Source: Providencia stuartii
Lineage (GTDB): Bacteria; Pseudomonadota; Gammaproteobacteria; Enterobacterales; Enterobacteriaceae
Assembly: GCA_900455155.1 (NCBI GenBank)
Contig: UGUC01000002.1
Coordinates: forward strand, 1,736,001 to 1,800,000
DNA length: 64,000 nt
Direction of reading: 5' to 3'
A model generated the notes under the pieces. That model made no database searches, was not told the DNA's origin, and worked only from the letters and a program-made list of their open reading frames with translations. Both the position numbers and the translations under genes were made by a program. Shown here one piece after another: positions 15,880 to 27,363 of the stretch; position 1 is the first letter of the stretch, and every line of letters starts with the position of its first letter.

Positions 15880-16250
15880 TTAGGCTACGGCTTTGTATTC
15901 TTTATCGTGAATAACTAATCCATTCCAATTCTTTTTCATTGGTAACTCACCTGCAAGATAAAGCTCATAAAGACGTTTAGCACCTTTCTTCAATGATACA
16001 GGCTGATATTTGATGAATGGCTCATGATCGTGAGGATTAATTTCACTCTGATTTGGTCTCGTGATATAACCAGCTGCGTTCTGCTAGCCACATTTGGACC
16101 TGTTGAGTATTTACGCCATTAAGCATTTTACAGAATTGTGTTGGTGTCATGCCTTCTTTGAACAGGTTTGACATGCATTCAACTTTGTTGTTCAGTTCTT
16201 TATTAGTGTGTTCAAGTACAATAACTTTTTCTGAATACGTGAGTACTCCA
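15880..16250 (-). pseudogene. Remnant of a phage regulatory (antirepressor-like) gene
   Basis: Joining two frames across a break near 16050 gives S-E-K-V-I-V-L-E-H-T-N-K-E-L, then EGMTPTQFCKML … VQMWLAERSWLY, and ...SLKKGAKRLYELYLAGELPMKKNWNG, ending K-A-V-A at 15880. The helix-turn-helix-like middle followed by W-L-x-E-R-x-W-L-Y is reminiscent of C-terminal domains of phage antirepressors (KilAC-like). The N-terminal part is missing. The family call is tentative; that it is broken phage coding sequence is likely. Confidence 0.35.
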
Positions 16251-16260
16251 CACTAAAAAA

Positions 16261-16392
16261 TGGATTAATACTGGACGGATAAGCGGGTCTCGCAAAGACC
16301 CAAAAAAGAAAAAGCCACCTTGGCCATTTGCTAGAGCAAACTGTATTAAAGCTTTGAATGACAGCATGCACAATAACACTGAAAGTGTGTAA
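16261..16392 (+). pseudogene. Fragment of a small basic phage protein, possibly excisionase-like
   Basis: A plus-strand frame without a start codon encodes W-I-N-T-G-R-I-S-G-S-R-K-D-P-K-K-K-K-P-P, then a helical tail (FARANCIKALNDSMHN) to TAA. It is strongly basic and lies 180 bases before the integrase remnant on the same strand, where excisionases often sit. I do not recognise specific residues. Confidence 0.3.
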
Positions 16393-16570
16393 GAAGAGGA
16401 AATAAGATATCAATCTTCCTAAGGGGTAAGATTGGTATGTGAAGTGGCATTGTTAATTTGCTAAAGCCATTGGCGTCGCGTTAAACGATACTGCGTGCAA
16501 GGTTCTTCGCAGTTAGATTGGGAACCATCATAGGTATGTGTTTGTGCATAAGGAGGCGAAAAATAGAGCG

Positions 16571-16711
16571 GATGGAACATTAACGCCAGCAGTGAGAAGG
16601 TATGCTCATTTAGCGCCGAATCATCTAACTGAACATGCAATGAAGATAGACGAGCTAATGTCACACGATGACACAAATATGTCCCATCAGTTATTAGAGG
16701 TGGTTAAATGA
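16571..16711 (+). pseudogene. Tyrosine integrase remnant (C-terminus only)
   Basis: The frame ends with R-R-Y-A-H-L-A-P-N-H-L-T-E-H-A-M-K-I-D, then N-M-S-H-Q. R-Y-A-H-L carries the catalytic tyrosine region of phage tyrosine recombinases, and the following residues are the usual tail of lambdoid integrases. The rest of the domain is absent or unreadable upstream. It stops 58 bases before the 3' end of the tRNA-Thr gene, a typical prophage attachment point. It cannot be active. Confidence 0.7.
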
Positions 16712-16732
16712 CATGAATTACAAGCAAGAAAA

Positions 16733-16763
16733 AACCCGCTACATCTATGAAATGTAACGGGTT
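16733..16763 (-). terminator. Terminator of the tRNA operon
   Basis: AACCCG-TACAT paired with ATGTA-CGGGTT around a 7-base loop; on the minus strand it is followed by TTTTCTTG. It lies 7 bases after the tRNA-Thr CCA end. Confidence 0.7.
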
Positions 16764-16769
16764 CTTATT

Positions 16770-16845
<76 letters not shown>

Positions 16846-16850
16846 GAATT

Positions 16851-16938
<88 letters not shown>

Positions 16939-16948
16939 ATGGGGCGCG

Positions 16949-16977
16949 ATTATGGAGGAATCGGCGCAGCTTGTCTA
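16949..16977 (-). promoter_or_regulatory. Promoter of the tRNA-Ser/tRNA-Thr operon
   Basis: TAGACA (16972-16977) and CATAAT (16949-16954) are separated by 17 bases. A GC-rich discriminator, CGCGCCCC, follows directly, as is usual for stringently controlled tRNA promoters. Confidence 0.8.
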
Positions 16978-17154
16978 CCCCTGAAAGTAAAAAAATTGAT
17001 TTTTTCGTTCTGTTTTGGCTAATCTTCACTCAATTGTTCTCTATTTCATAATAAAAGTGCTAATATCTGTGCAAAATCGGTGTCTCAATTTTTCATAGGC
17101 GTATGATTTTTAGTCAATTAATATATTTTTGCCGACAGGACAGTTCACCACAAT

Positions 17155-19870
17155 ATGTACAGACAATCTTTGATAAAAACCATTTTACTCTCACGCCTAT
17201 TTTACGTCTTTATTCTGCTACTTGTCGTGATGCTCTCGCTGTCGCTATATAATTCGTATCACTCGTGGCTACTTAGCCGCCAAACCTCCTTGAATACCAT
17301 AGCGAAACAATTGGCCTACCAAATAGAGGATTATCGTTACCAAGCTAACTTGATGTATAAACAGGTTAACGAAAAACCAGCCACTACAAACTTAAATACG
17401 ACACCGGCCTCTCCTGCCCGTATTACGAAAATTCGTCATGACGTTTATTGGCTAGGCAGTACAAATCAAACCATTGATGCAATTTTATTTGGGGAGTGAT
17501 AGTGAGCGAAATAACTTATTAGCAACAAAATTAGCTAACTACATGGAAATCGTCTGGGGGGCGCGAAATGAATATAACTCGATGTATTACCTCAATGGCA
17601 CTGATAACACGCTGATCTTGGTCACCACGCACTCTATATTAAAGCCGAGTTACGTTATAAAGAGAGCTATCTGACAATGACCGCTGAAGAAAAGCGTACA
17701 GATATGCTAACTCAGTCGACACTCTTAGATAGAAGAGAGATCATATTTCTAACCTACAAAAGCTGGCACCTGAGAATATCTATTATTATACCTATCGTCT
17801 GATGTTTAATTCACCTGGCCAATTAACCAGCGTGATTTCGTTTGATATATCGATCAACTCGATACTCCCAACAAACCTGAAAGGCGATAATATCTCGTTA
17901 TCGCCACGTAATAATGATACCGCTAAAGGAACAAATGTTGAGGTGCGAGGAACGAGCTTAGTTTTCGCACAGCATATTGAAGGTAGCAACTATCAAGTTT
18001 ATTACCGAGTACCGTTAAAAGACCTGATTGTCGGTGTTATTGGCTATAATATATGGCTGCTTACTTGTATGGTTGTCGTGATATTGCTTGTCTTCTTTAC
18101 AAGCGTCTTTATCCGTAACCGGATCATTTCACCGAACTCAGTCATGCAACACCAATTAGAGCTTCAAGAGACACTGAATAAACGATATTATCAATAATAT
18201 TAGTTATGGCATTCTAGTGTATGATTTTACATCAAATAAAAAATTACTGAGTAATAATGTGGTAAACGCCTTATTGCCTTCGATGGATCTCAACCCATAT
18301 TAAAGAATTGGCGACCCATAACCATGATATGATCCAAATCTCGATTGAGAATAACGTTTATGAAGTTATCCTCGTCAATATCAGTATGCTAGAAGATACT
18401 TATCTCTTCATTATTATTGATAAAGATAAAGAGGCATTAACTCAACGCCGACAAGAGATGGCTAATCGCGAATATAAGAAAAATATTCAACTGAGAAAAG
18501 TGGTGTTTGAGAACATGCAACATGAAGTTCAACCTTCATTAACCGAGCTGAATAAAGCGGTGGGTGGGCTGATTGAAGCTTCTGAGGATGATAAGCACGA
18601 ATTTATTGATACGATAGTCGCCCAAACGACCCATATTAATCGTTGGTTTAATAATATTAACTTATTAAACTCCTTAGAATCTTCCTCTGGAAAACTACAA
18701 ACTGAAAAAATCTCGGTGAGTTTGCTGCTTACTCAATTCTTAAAACAAAACCTTTTCCGCCTTAAAAATAAAGGGTTATCGCTCTACTTCTATAATAATA
18801 TTAATCCAGATTCTCTATTTTCATTAGAGCCGACCTACTTAAAACATCTATTGCAGTTAATCCTAGAGTATTCCGTTGATACCACTGCATTTGGGAAAAT
18901 TGCCGTTAGCCTGAATTATCAGGAAGATAAAAAAACCATCATTATTGATATTAAAGATAGCGGTATGGGCCTGACAAACCAGGAGTTAGCCAATATTCAG
19001 CATCCATTCTCAGGGCAAGTATTAAACGCATCACGGTTTAACCGCTCAGGGATCACCTTATATTTATGCAAGGCTATCTGTAAAAAGATGAATGGCAGCT
19101 TTACCGTTAAAAGCAGCCCTGCAATAGGCTCTCACTATCAATTAACTTTACCTACAAAATCAGCAATCATTGCCGATAGCTATCCTACATTACTCGAAGA
19201 TATTCATATTCGTTTAGCAATTCACAATATTGATACATCACGAATTGTCAGAAATATCCTATCTAATTATGGTGCAGACTTTTTAGATTTACACGAAAGT
19301 TCACCGCATACGGATTGGGATCTATTGATAACAGATAATGATGATAATCAGTTTAAAAACATAATAAAAATTTCTGGAACAACGTCAGGTGTCAACTCAA
19401 TCACACCACAGCACATAGAAGTTAACTATAACTTTGCAGATGAGCTGATTGATGCTATATCTTTGCTTATTGAAAATGCACAAGCCGATGATGACGAGTT
19501 GGCGTCGGTGGTCGGAATTCCACTTTCCCAGCACGATACGACACCAACAACTGATGAATCGATGGAAAGCATACTTCAAACTTATCAAAATATTTTATCA
19601 AATAGCGATTATAAGGATTTGTTTATAACAACAGTTCCGATAGATATTAATAAACTGTATACTAGTGAAAGTCTTGAGGATTTGGCCGAATTGAAAAACA
19701 CAGCACACCGTTTAAAAGGAGTTTTTGCTATGCTAGATTTTAGGTTCCTTCACAAGCTTTGTGAAGATTTGGAACTTTACATAGCAGAAGGAAATAGCTT
19801 AAAAATAAGTAATTGCATTAGAGAGCTGGATGTTTCAGTGGAAAAGCTAATGCCAAAAGGTAACCAATAA
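17155..19870 (+). CDS. rcsD: Rcs phosphotransfer protein RcsD (multiple frameshifts)
   Basis: RcsD passes phosphate from RcsC to RcsB in the envelope-stress phosphorelay. Together the fragments span ~2.7 kb, enough for ~900 residues, as in E. coli (890). The N-terminal fragment has an inner-membrane anchor (LFYVFILLLVVMLSLSLY); a second membrane segment is near 18040-18110. The long fragment from 18308 holds the inactive kinase-like HATPase (G-M-G-L) and, near the C-terminus, the HPt domain with the phospho-accepting His in N-T-A-H-R-L-K-G. Breaks occur near 17490, 17650, 17790 and 18200-18305. It is followed by rcsB after 1 base. As written it is disrupted; real loss cannot be excluded. Confidence 0.85.
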
Positions 19871-19871
19871 T

Positions 19872-20523
19872 ATGAATAACCTAAATGTCATTGTTGCCGA
19901 TGATCATCCTATTGTTCTTTTCGGTATCAGAAAGTCACTCGAACAGATTGAATGGGTCAATATCGTTGGTGAATTTGAAGATTCAACGTCTTTAATTAAT
20001 AACTTAGCGCGTTTAAATGCCGACGTCTTAGTCACTGATTTATCAATGCCTGGTGATAAATACGGCGATGGTATTACGTTAATCAAATATATTAAACGTC
20101 ACTACCCTGATCTTTCTGTCATTGTTCTCACCATGAACAATAACCCTGCGATTTTAAGTGCAATCCTTGAGCTAGATATTGAAGGTATTGTTTTAAAACA
20201 AGGCGCGCCTGCTGATCTACCAAAAGCTTTAGCTGCATTACAAAAAGGGAAAAAATTTACCCCTGAGAGTGTAAGTAAGCTACTTGAGAAAGTGAATGCA
20301 AGTGGTTATGGAGATAAGCGCTTATCGCCAAAAGAGAGTGAAGTTTTACGCCTCTTTGCAGAAGGCTTTTTGGTCCACAGAAATAGCTAAGAAATTGAAT
20401 CGTAGTATTAAAACGATTAGTAGCCAAAAGAAATCAGCAATGTTGAAACTCGGTGTCGACAACGATATCGCATTACTTAACTACCTGTCTTCTGTTAGCA
20501 TCGATAACTCATCTACTGATTAA
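19872..20523 (+). CDS. rcsB: Rcs response regulator RcsB (one frameshift)
   Basis: A ~216-residue response regulator. The receiver domain has D-D-H-P near the start and the phospho-Asp in L-V-T-D-L-S-M-P-G (~residue 56). The LuxR/GerE-type DNA-binding domain has L-S-P-K-E-S-E-V-L-R-L-F-A-E-G then S-I-K-T-I-S-S-Q-K-K-S-A-M. RcsB controls capsule, motility (repression of flhDC) and envelope genes. An extra C near 20372 (GGTCCACAG where GGTCACAG is expected) breaks the frame inside the recognition domain. Removing it restores F-L-V-T-E-I-A-K-K-L-N-R, so sequencing error is likely. Confidence 0.9.
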
Positions 20524-20551
20524 TCGATAAATCACCTTTATGTTATTGCTG

Positions 20552-20576
20552 AAAAACCCGATAAAAACGGGTTTTT
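20552..20576. terminator. Bidirectional terminator between rcsB and rcsC
   Basis: AAAAACCCG-N7-CGGGTTTTT lies between convergent genes and has a T-run in either direction. Confidence 0.9.
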
Positions 20577-20601
20577 CTCTTTAACGCTTTTACCGGGTAG
20601 C

Positions 20602-23439
20602 TTATTTATTACCCACGAATTTCAATAAGGTTTCTTTCAAGGTTGTGATTTTGGTTGGCTTAGATAGACAGCCATTCATACCTGCATCCCGGCAACGTTG
20701 CTTCTCCTCCTCCATTGCATTTGCTGTTAATGCAATAATTGGAACTGTTGAACCTAAGTTTCGTAACGCTTTAGACAACCCATAACCATCCATGTTTGGC
20801 ATATTCACATCGGTTAAAACGATATCAACCGTATGGTTTTCTAGATATTTCAGTGCATCAATACCATCAACGGCAGTACAAGTGCTAAAACCAATATTGG
20901 ATATTTGATCGCTTAACATCACCCTATTGATTGGATGATCATCAACAATTAATACTTGGTATGAACTCAGTGAACCATCTATCTCAAGGGAGTTTGCTTT
21001 ATTGCTCTCTTCTTTTGCAGCCTGCTCACCTCGTGATTTCGAAATAAATTTATCGATGATTGATGGTAACTTTTCATTCTGATAAGTGTTATATAACCAT
21101 TTGTTAGGCGACTCTTCACGCAAATCACCAACATATAGATTACACAGATGAAGTACTTTTTTACTCTTTAACTCATGATAGTCTTGGTTATCGGTGATCA
21201 ATAAATCATAACTTTCTGCCTTATCAATTTCTTTATCAACACAGACAACAAAATGGTTATGTCTAAGTAGTCTGGTTAAAAAGCTAGAAAGACATTGGTT
21301 CCGGCAAATAATCGCTATCCGATAATGAAAGCGGTATTCCGGAATAGTATGTTCGGTATACTTTTGGCCATAAAGTGGGATACGGATAATAAAGGAGCTA
21401 CCCAAGCCTATTTGCGAATTAACTTCAATATCTCCATCCATCAAGTTAATCAACTTTTCACAGATTGCTAACCCTAAACCTGTACCTTTATGCCCCAAAT
21501 TATTTTGGTCATGCACTTGGAAGAAGGGATCAAAAAGTTGTAACACAACCGCTTGCGGCATGCCTATCCCTGAGTCTTTAATTTCAATCTTTAAATAGTT
21601 TTCGTCACGCCAAACATAGAAAAAGACAAAACCAGAATCTGTGAATTTAATACTATTATTGATGATATTCGATATCACCTGCTGTAGCCTTACCGCATCA
21701 CTCAATAGCAAATCAGGCACATTAGGTTCAATAAAGGAATAAAGCGCTATCTGTTTTTTCGCGACTAAAGGCAAATAGTTAGCTAAGACAAAAGCAAAAA
21801 CATCACGGCAATTAAATAGTTTATATTCAATGTTTAGTTGATTAGATTCAATTTTTGAAAAATCCAATATATCACTGATAATTTGCAGCAACAGTGAGGA
21901 TGAATTATCCATCGTGGTTACAAGACGATTCGCTTTATCAGATAACTCAAGCCGCTGTAATAATTCAATATTACCGATAATACCATATAGTGGCGTACGT
22001 AATTCATGACTCACCGTTGCCAAGAACATGGATTTAGCATGGTTAGCCTGTTCCGCAGCATCAGCCACATCTTGTAAGGATTTCTCCATCTGAACACGGA
22101 TACTAATATCAATCAGTACGCATATAGCAACATCTTCGTTTTGATAACGCGAATTGACAAAGCTTATTTGTAGATGCGTACTACTACTAGTCACAACATC
22201 AATGTAATTACTCGATTTTTGGCGAATAATTGTCAGTATGCGCTGTTTATCATCTTCACTTAATAAGCGGAAATAATCGTGAGCTAATTCATTACTCAGA
22301 ATGTTGCCACCATCACTTAACCTTAGAATGATGATGCCGACAGGCGCCGATGCTACAATTTTATGGTTAAACTGTTCATGCTCTTCAAGGCGAATAGCGG
22401 TATTCGCGGCTGGCACTAGCATTTTGCGCTCTAACAACCAAATGAGGAAAAAGATCAGGCAGCCAGAGGTGATATTAATAACGATACTATAAAAAATCGA
22501 CGCTCTATGCTCTGCAAATATCTCGCTGGTGGGAACAGCATACACCACTGTCATTAATGATGGCGATAAGCGCTTTTTAAAAATCAGTTTTGAATAATCG
22601 GAGCTAAAGCCAAAAAAACTAGGCTCAGAAATAGAGAGTAAATTGGAATTTTTAGGATTCAAGTCCGTTGGGTAATATAAAACCGGTTGGTTATACGAAT
22701 TAAGGACGACCACTTCAAAGGATTTATTCGAACGTTGTATAAATTGATTTAAGCTGATTGTTCTCTCTAAACCAATAAACCCATACAGAAGGCTACTCAC
22801 ATAAATAGGTTGGATCAGATACAACTGCCCTGAATCGGTTTGAGCACCATGAACAATCGTATATAAGTTACGCTCTTGCCCTTGTAATCTTAGGCTTTGA
22901 TAGGAACGTATATTTTCGTAGCCAACCTTTTTTAAGATCTCAATGTCAGATACGGTCGTACGGATTGGAAAATCCATCATGCAGTAACTCTTAGAGCCTA
23001 TTACAAAGACATGATTTAACCCTTGCGGAGCAGCAATACTGTCTTTCCAAAAATAAATGAGTTGTTCGAATGCGTTTAGGTAATCACTGGTTCTATTTTT
23101 AAAATAGGTACAATCCGCCTCGGGTGATAATGGGTACAGGCTATAGGATCCCGTGGCAGGTAATGTGACGTAATTTGGTTCATTTTCCAGTCGCTCTTCA
23201 TGTTGTTCAGTCATAAACTGGATAGAGCGCAATGTGGTACCGGTTTGCAAAATGAACGCCTGCATATTTTCAAACCCTGAATAAAACTGCTGGCGTATAT
23301 CTGACTTGCTTTCATTAAATTGGGTATAAAGGAAGAATAAGGTAATAAAAACCCCCATTCCCCATAGCATTAAGCCGAGGATACGGAATAAATCACGGGA
23401 TAATCGTAATGATGTTCTAAATGACGGTAAATATCTCAA
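20602..23439 (-). CDS. rcsC: Hybrid sensor histidine kinase RcsC
   Basis: An intact 945-residue kinase (E. coli: 949). Two membrane segments (residues ~20-40 and ~312-335) flank a periplasmic sensor region. Then follow HisKA with F-L-A-T-V-S-H-E-L-R-T-P-L-Y-G (catalytic His ~475), HATPase with N-N-S-I-K-F-T and G-T-G-L-G-L-A-I, the RcsC linker domain, and a C-terminal receiver with V-L-I-V-D-D-H-P and phospho-Asp in V-L-T-D-V-N-M-P-N-M-D-G. It phosphorylates RcsD and in turn RcsB. It is convergent with rcsDB as in E. coli. No frame break over 2.8 kb. Confidence 0.96.
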   Translation of the reverse strand: MRYLPSFRTSLRLSRDLFRILGLMLWGMGVFITLFFLYTQFNESKSDIRQQFYSGFENMQAFILQTGTTLRSIQFMTEQHEERLENEPNYVTLPATGSYSLYPLSPEADCTYFKNRTSDYLNAFEQLIYFWKDSIAAPQGLNHVFVIGSKSYCMMDFPIRTTVSDIEILKKVGYENIRSYQSLRLQGQERNLYTIVHGAQTDSGQLYLIQPIYVSSLLYGFIGLERTISLNQFIQRSNKSFEVVVLNSYNQPVLYYPTDLNPKNSNLLSISEPSFFGFSSDYSKLIFKKRLSPSLMTVVYAVPTSEIFAEHRASIFYSIVINITSGCLIFFLIWLLERKMLVPAANTAIRLEEHEQFNHKIVASAPVGIIILRLSDGGNILSNELAHDYFRLLSEDDKQRILTIIRQKSSNYIDVVTSSSTHLQISFVNSRYQNEDVAICVLIDISIRVQMEKSLQDVADAAEQANHAKSMFLATVSHELRTPLYGIIGNIELLQRLELSDKANRLVTTMDNSSSLLLQIISDILDFSKIESNQLNIEYKLFNCRDVFAFVLANYLPLVAKKQIALYSFIEPNVPDLLLSDAVRLQQVISNIINNSIKFTDSGFVFFYVWRDENYLKIEIKDSGIGMPQAVVLQLFDPFFQVHDQNNLGHKGTGLGLAICEKLINLMDGDIEVNSQIGLGSSFIIRIPLYGQKYTEHTIPEYRFHYRIAIICRNQCLSSFLTRLLRHNHFVVCVDKEIDKAESYDLLITDNQDYHELKSKKVLHLCNLYVGDLREESPNKWLYNTYQNEKLPSIIDKFISKSRGEQAAKEESNKANSLEIDGSLSSYQVLIVDDHPINRVMLSDQISNIGFSTCTAVDGIDALKYLENHTVDIVLTDVNMPNMDGYGLSKALRNLGSTVPIIALTANAMEEEKQRCRDAGMNGCLSKPTKITTLKETLLKFVGNK

Positions 23440-23534
23440 GATCTATCCTACACAGGCTATGTTACTGTGACTGAGTATACTCGATAAAAGTTGTAAAAAG
23501 CGATAGTTGTTAAACTGGATGGTTAGATAGCAAA

Positions 23535-23554
23535 ACGGGCGGTAAACCGCCCGT
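23535..23554 (-). terminator. gyrA terminator
   Basis: ACGGGCGGT/ACCGCCCGT with a 2-3-base loop, followed by TTTTG on the minus strand, 20 bases after the gyrA stop. Confidence 0.8.
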
Positions 23555-23574
23555 CGAATCAATGACCCATACAT

Positions 23575-26178
23575 TTATTCAGGCGTATTGGTTCCCATGT
23601 CTGTGCTAGGTATATCCTCTGCACCTGCTTCATCAGAGTTTTCATCTTCCTCTGTTTCAGCGACACGTTGTAAACCAACAACTTTTTCTTCTTCCGCTGT
23701 TCTAATCAGCGTCACACCTTGTGTATTACGGCCAACAACACTAACTTCCGAAACGCGTGTACGCACTAAAGTACCAGCATTCGTGATCATCATAATCTGA
23801 TCGGTTTCATCCACTTGGATAGCCCCAACCACATTACCATTACGCTCACTGACTTTAATTGAGATCACACCTTGAGTTGCCCGCGATTTCGTTGGGTACT
23901 CTTGCTCAGCTGTACGTTTACCATAACCGTTTTCAGTCACAGTTAAGATATGGCCTTCGCCGCGAGGGATAATCAGTGAAACCACTTTGTCTTCATCGGC
24001 TAGACGAATACCACGTACCCCAGTTGCAGTACGTCCCATCGGGCGAACCGCATCTTCAGCAAAACGAACAACCTTACCTTGAGCAGAGAACAGCATGACT
24101 TCATTTGAACCATTGGTTAAATCAACACCAATCAATTCATCGCCTTCATTGAGGTTAACGGCAATAATACCGGCACTTCTTGGGCGGCTAAAGTCTTGCA
24201 ATGCCGTTTTCTTCACCGTACCACTCGCCGTTGCCATAAAGACATAGTAGCCTTCTTCGTATTCACGAACTGGCAAGATAGCGGTAATACGCTCATCTTG
24301 TTCAAGTGGCAACAAGTTCACAATTGGACGACCCCGTGCTCCACGGCTGGCCTCTGGTAATTGGTAAACTTTCATCCAATATAGGCGACCACGGCTAGAG
24401 AAGCATAGGATGGTGTCGTGGGTATTCGCCACCAGCAAGCGCTCAATAAAGTCTTCTTCTTTAATGCGTGCTGCCGATTTACCTTTACCGCCACGGCGTT
24501 GCGCTTCGTAATCAGACAGTGGTTGATATTTCACATAGCCTTGGTGAGACAGTGTTACCACCACATCTTCTTGGCTAATCAAATCTTCAATGTTGATATC
24601 CGCTGTATTTTCGGTGATCTCAGTACGACGAGCATCATTATACAGTTCACGGATAGCTTCTAACTCTTCGCGAATAACTTCCATTAAACGCTCAGGGCTA
24701 CGTAGAATATACAACAGTTCTTCGATTTGCTTCAGAAGATCACGGTATTCTTCCAGCAGTTTCTCATGCTCAAGCCCGGTCAGTTTTTGCAGACGCAAAT
24801 CCAAAATCGCTTGGGCTTGTTGCTCAGTCAGATAGTATTGACCGTCGTGTACGCCATATTGTTCTTCAAGCCATTCTGGGCGTGCTGCATCATCACCGGC
24901 ACGCTCAAGCATCGCAGCCACATTACCAAGATCCCAAGGGCGTGCAATCAACCCTGCCTTCGCTTCTGCTGGCGTCGGTGCACGACGAATTAACTCGATA
25001 ATAGGATCAATGTTAGCTAATGCAACGGCTAATGCTTCAAGAATATGTGCTCGTTCACGTGCTTTACGTAATTCAAAAATAGTGCGGCGAGTCACCACTT
25101 CACGGCGGTGGCGAACGAACGCAGCAATAATATCTTTTAAATTAAGGATTTTCGGTTGGCCTTGATGCAAGGCTACCATATTAATGCCGAACGAGACTTG
25201 AAGCTGAGTCAGCGAGTAAAGATTGTTAAGGACAACCTCTCCTACCGCATCACGTTTCACTTCAATCACGATACGCATGCCGTCTTTATCAGACTCATCG
25301 CGTAATGCACTAATTCCTTCAACACGTTTTTCTTTAACGAGTTCAGCTATTTTCTCAATAAGACGAGCTTTGTTTACCTGATAAGGAATTTCGCTGACAA
25401 TAATCGTTTCGCGGCCATTTTTTTCGTCAACTTCGACCTCAGCACGCGCACGAATATAGACCTTACCACGGCCAGTACGGTACGCATCGATAATTCCACG
25501 GCGACCATTAATGATAGCGGCAGTCGGGAAATCAGGCCCTGGGATGTGCTCCATCAGACCTTCAATGCTAATATCTTCATCATCTATATAAGCAAGGCAA
25601 CCGCTGATCACTTCCCCTAGGTTGTGTGGAGGAATGTTCGTTGCCATCCCAACAGCAATACCTGACGAACCATTAACCAATAGGTTAGGGATTTTCGTAG
25701 GCATAACTTCAGGGATTTGCTCTGTACCATCATAGTTTGGGACGAAATCAACGGTCTCTTTTTCAAGATCCGCTAACATTTCATGGGCAATTTTCGCCAT
25801 ACGGATTTCCGTATAACGCATTGCAGCTGCGGAATCTCCGTCAACTGAACCAAAGTTCCCCTGACCATCTACCAGCATATAACGCATAGAAAAAGGCTGA
25901 GCAAGACGAACGATTGTCTCATAAACAGCGCTATCACCATGTGGATGGTATTTACCGATAACGTCCCCGACTATACGGGCAGATTTTTTATAGGGTTTAT
26001 TCCAATCATTTCCCAATACATTCATCGCAAACAGTACTCTGCGGTGTACTGGCTTCAGTCCATCTCGAACATCTGGAAGCGCGCGCCCGACAATAACGGA
26101 CATCGCATAATCCAAATACGAACTTTTGAGTTCTTCTTCGATATTGACCGGTGTGATTTCTCTGGCAATGTCGCTCAT
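23575..26178 (-). CDS. gyrA: DNA gyrase subunit A
   Basis: An intact gyrase A subunit of about 867 residues from [11 protein letters not shown] at 26178; an upstream ATG at 26196 adds six residues not found in relatives. It cuts and rejoins DNA while GyrB drives supercoiling. The catalytic Tyr lies in A-A-M-R-Y-T-E-I-R. The GyrA box is seen as Q-R-R-G-G-K-G, and the C-terminal beta-pinwheel and acidic tail ([14 protein letters not shown]) are present. In the quinolone region H-G-D-S-A-V-Y-E, Ser is at position 83 and Glu, rather than E. coli's Asp, at position 87. Transcribed divergently from ubiG. Confidence 0.97.
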   Translation of the reverse strand: MSDIAREITPVNIEEELKSSYLDYAMSVIVGRALPDVRDGLKPVHRRVLFAMNVLGNDWNKPYKKSARIVGDVIGKYHPHGDSAVYETIVRLAQPFSMRYMLVDGQGNFGSVDGDSAAAMRYTEIRMAKIAHEMLADLEKETVDFVPNYDGTEQIPEVMPTKIPNLLVNGSSGIAVGMATNIPPHNLGEVISGCLAYIDDEDISIEGLMEHIPGPDFPTAAIINGRRGIIDAYRTGRGKVYIRARAEVEVDEKNGRETIIVSEIPYQVNKARLIEKIAELVKEKRVEGISALRDESDKDGMRIVIEVKRDAVGEVVLNNLYSLTQLQVSFGINMVALHQGQPKILNLKDIIAAFVRHRREVVTRRTIFELRKARERAHILEALAVALANIDPIIELIRRAPTPAEAKAGLIARPWDLGNVAAMLERAGDDAARPEWLEEQYGVHDGQYYLTEQQAQAILDLRLQKLTGLEHEKLLEEYRDLLKQIEELLYILRSPERLMEVIREELEAIRELYNDARRTEITENTADINIEDLISQEDVVVTLSHQGYVKYQPLSDYEAQRRGGKGKSAARIKEEDFIERLLVANTHDTILCFSSRGRLYWMKVYQLPEASRGARGRPIVNLLPLEQDERITAILPVREYEEGYYVFMATASGTVKKTALQDFSRPRSAGIIAVNLNEGDELIGVDLTNGSNEVMLFSAQGKVVRFAEDAVRPMGRTATGVRGIRLADEDKVVSLIIPRGEGHILTVTENGYGKRTAEQEYPTKSRATQGVISIKVSERNGNVVGAIQVDETDQIMMITNAGTLVRTRVSEVSVVGRNTQGVTLIRTAEEEKVVGLQRVAETEEDENSDEAGAEDIPSTDMGTNTPE

Positions 26179-26421
26179 GGAACCACTGTCCCTCATAACT
26201 TCGGATTCAAAGGTTTAGAACTATACCACAATTCGCCAATTTAATAAAAAAAATGAGAAGTGAGTATTTGTCTTTCAAGCTATGTATAATAGCGGAAAAA
26301 TGTCTTTATGTGTCCGTATACTTTGAGTTTATTGCGTAAGAGCAACAAAAAAACGTTTTATGGCCTCAATAAATTCGCGTATTAACGTTTGGACACCTAT
26401 CTAGGAACAGGAGCTCCACTC

Positions 26422-27144
26422 ATGAATGATACTTCAACCCCCGCGTATCAGAACGTCGATAAGCATGAAATTGAGAAGTTTGAAGCTATTGCTTCTCGCT
26501 GGTGGGATCTCGAAGGTGAATTTGCCCCACTTCATCGCATTAATCCGCTTCGCCTTGGCTATATTATGCAACGGGTTGATGGTTTATTTGGTAAGAAAGT
26601 ACTTGATGTGGGCTGTGGTGGCGGAATTTTATCTGAAAGTATGGCACGTGAAGGTGCCGATGTGACGGGACTTGATATGGGGGCGGACCCACTGATGGTC
26701 GCACGCCTGCACTCATTAGAGTCAGGGATCCCTGTTGAATACGTACAAGAAACAGTAGAGCAGCACGCAGACAAATATCCACAAGCTTATGATGTCGTGA
26801 CCTGCATGGAGATGTTGGAGCATGTGCCTGATCCACAGTCGGTCGTGCGTGCGTGTGCTAAATTGGTCAAGCCCGGTGGGCATGTTATTTTTTCGACGAT
26901 CAACCGCAATAAAAAAGCGTGGTTAATGGCGGTCGTTGCGGCGGAATATGTGATGAAAATGGTTCCGAAAGGCACCCACGATGCGAAAAAATTTATTCGC
27001 CCTTCTGAACTGATTTCGTGGGCAAACGAGGCTCAGCTAAAAGATAGGCATATCATGGGGTTACATTATAATCCACTCAAAGATAAATTCTATTTAGGCC
27101 CGAATGTAGACGTTAATTATATGCTCCATACTGTCAACGAATAA
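26422..27144 (+). CDS. ubiG: Ubiquinone biosynthesis O-methyltransferase UbiG
   Basis: UbiG performs both O-methylations in ubiquinone synthesis using S-adenosylmethionine. From [13 protein letters not shown] at 26422 (ribosome-binding site CAGGAG) it has 240 residues, as in E. coli. SAM motif I is [13 protein letters not shown]; later motifs are [13 protein letters not shown] and V-K-P-G-G-H. The C-terminal end V-D-V-N-Y-M-L-H-T is typical. The longer frame from 26389 lacks family support. Divergent from gyrA with a ~240-bp shared control region. Confidence 0.96.
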   Translation: MNDTSTPAYQNVDKHEIEKFEAIASRWWDLEGEFAPLHRINPLRLGYIMQRVDGLFGKKVLDVGCGGGILSESMAREGADVTGLDMGADPLMVARLHSLESGIPVEYVQETVEQHADKYPQAYDVVTCMEMLEHVPDPQSVVRACAKLVKPGGHVIFSTINRNKKAWLMAVVAAEYVMKMVPKGTHDAKKFIRPSELISWANEAQLKDRHIMGLHYNPLKDKFYLGPNVDVNYMLHTVNE

Positions 27145-27285
27145 ATAGCAAGCGTTACGTTCAAGAAAACAGCAAACGATCGCATTTTGCAAAATTTATT
27201 TTCGTCACCCTGTTGCGAGTTTCCACTTATAGAATTCCTTTTCTAGTGCAGCTTACCGACAAGGTGACGTTTTTTATCCCTACAG

Positions 27286-27294
27286 TTATCCACA
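27286..27294 (+). promoter_or_regulatory. DnaA box upstream of nrdA
   Basis: A perfect TTATCCACA lies 186 bases before the nrdA start. DnaA control of nrdAB is known in E. coli. Confidence 0.6.
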
Positions 27295-27363
27295 GAAGAC
27301 TCAGATTTGTGCACTTGATAAAACCGCTTATTAACATTATCTTGTTATAGTAAAATCAACAAA

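Noticed and set aside
16192..16413. A 73-residue minus-strand frame
   Set aside because: It overlaps two better-supported remnants in other frames and has no ribosome-binding site or recognisable sequence.
16461..16676. A 71-residue minus-strand frame
   Set aside because: It is antisense to the integrase remnant, whose motif is clear on the plus strand.
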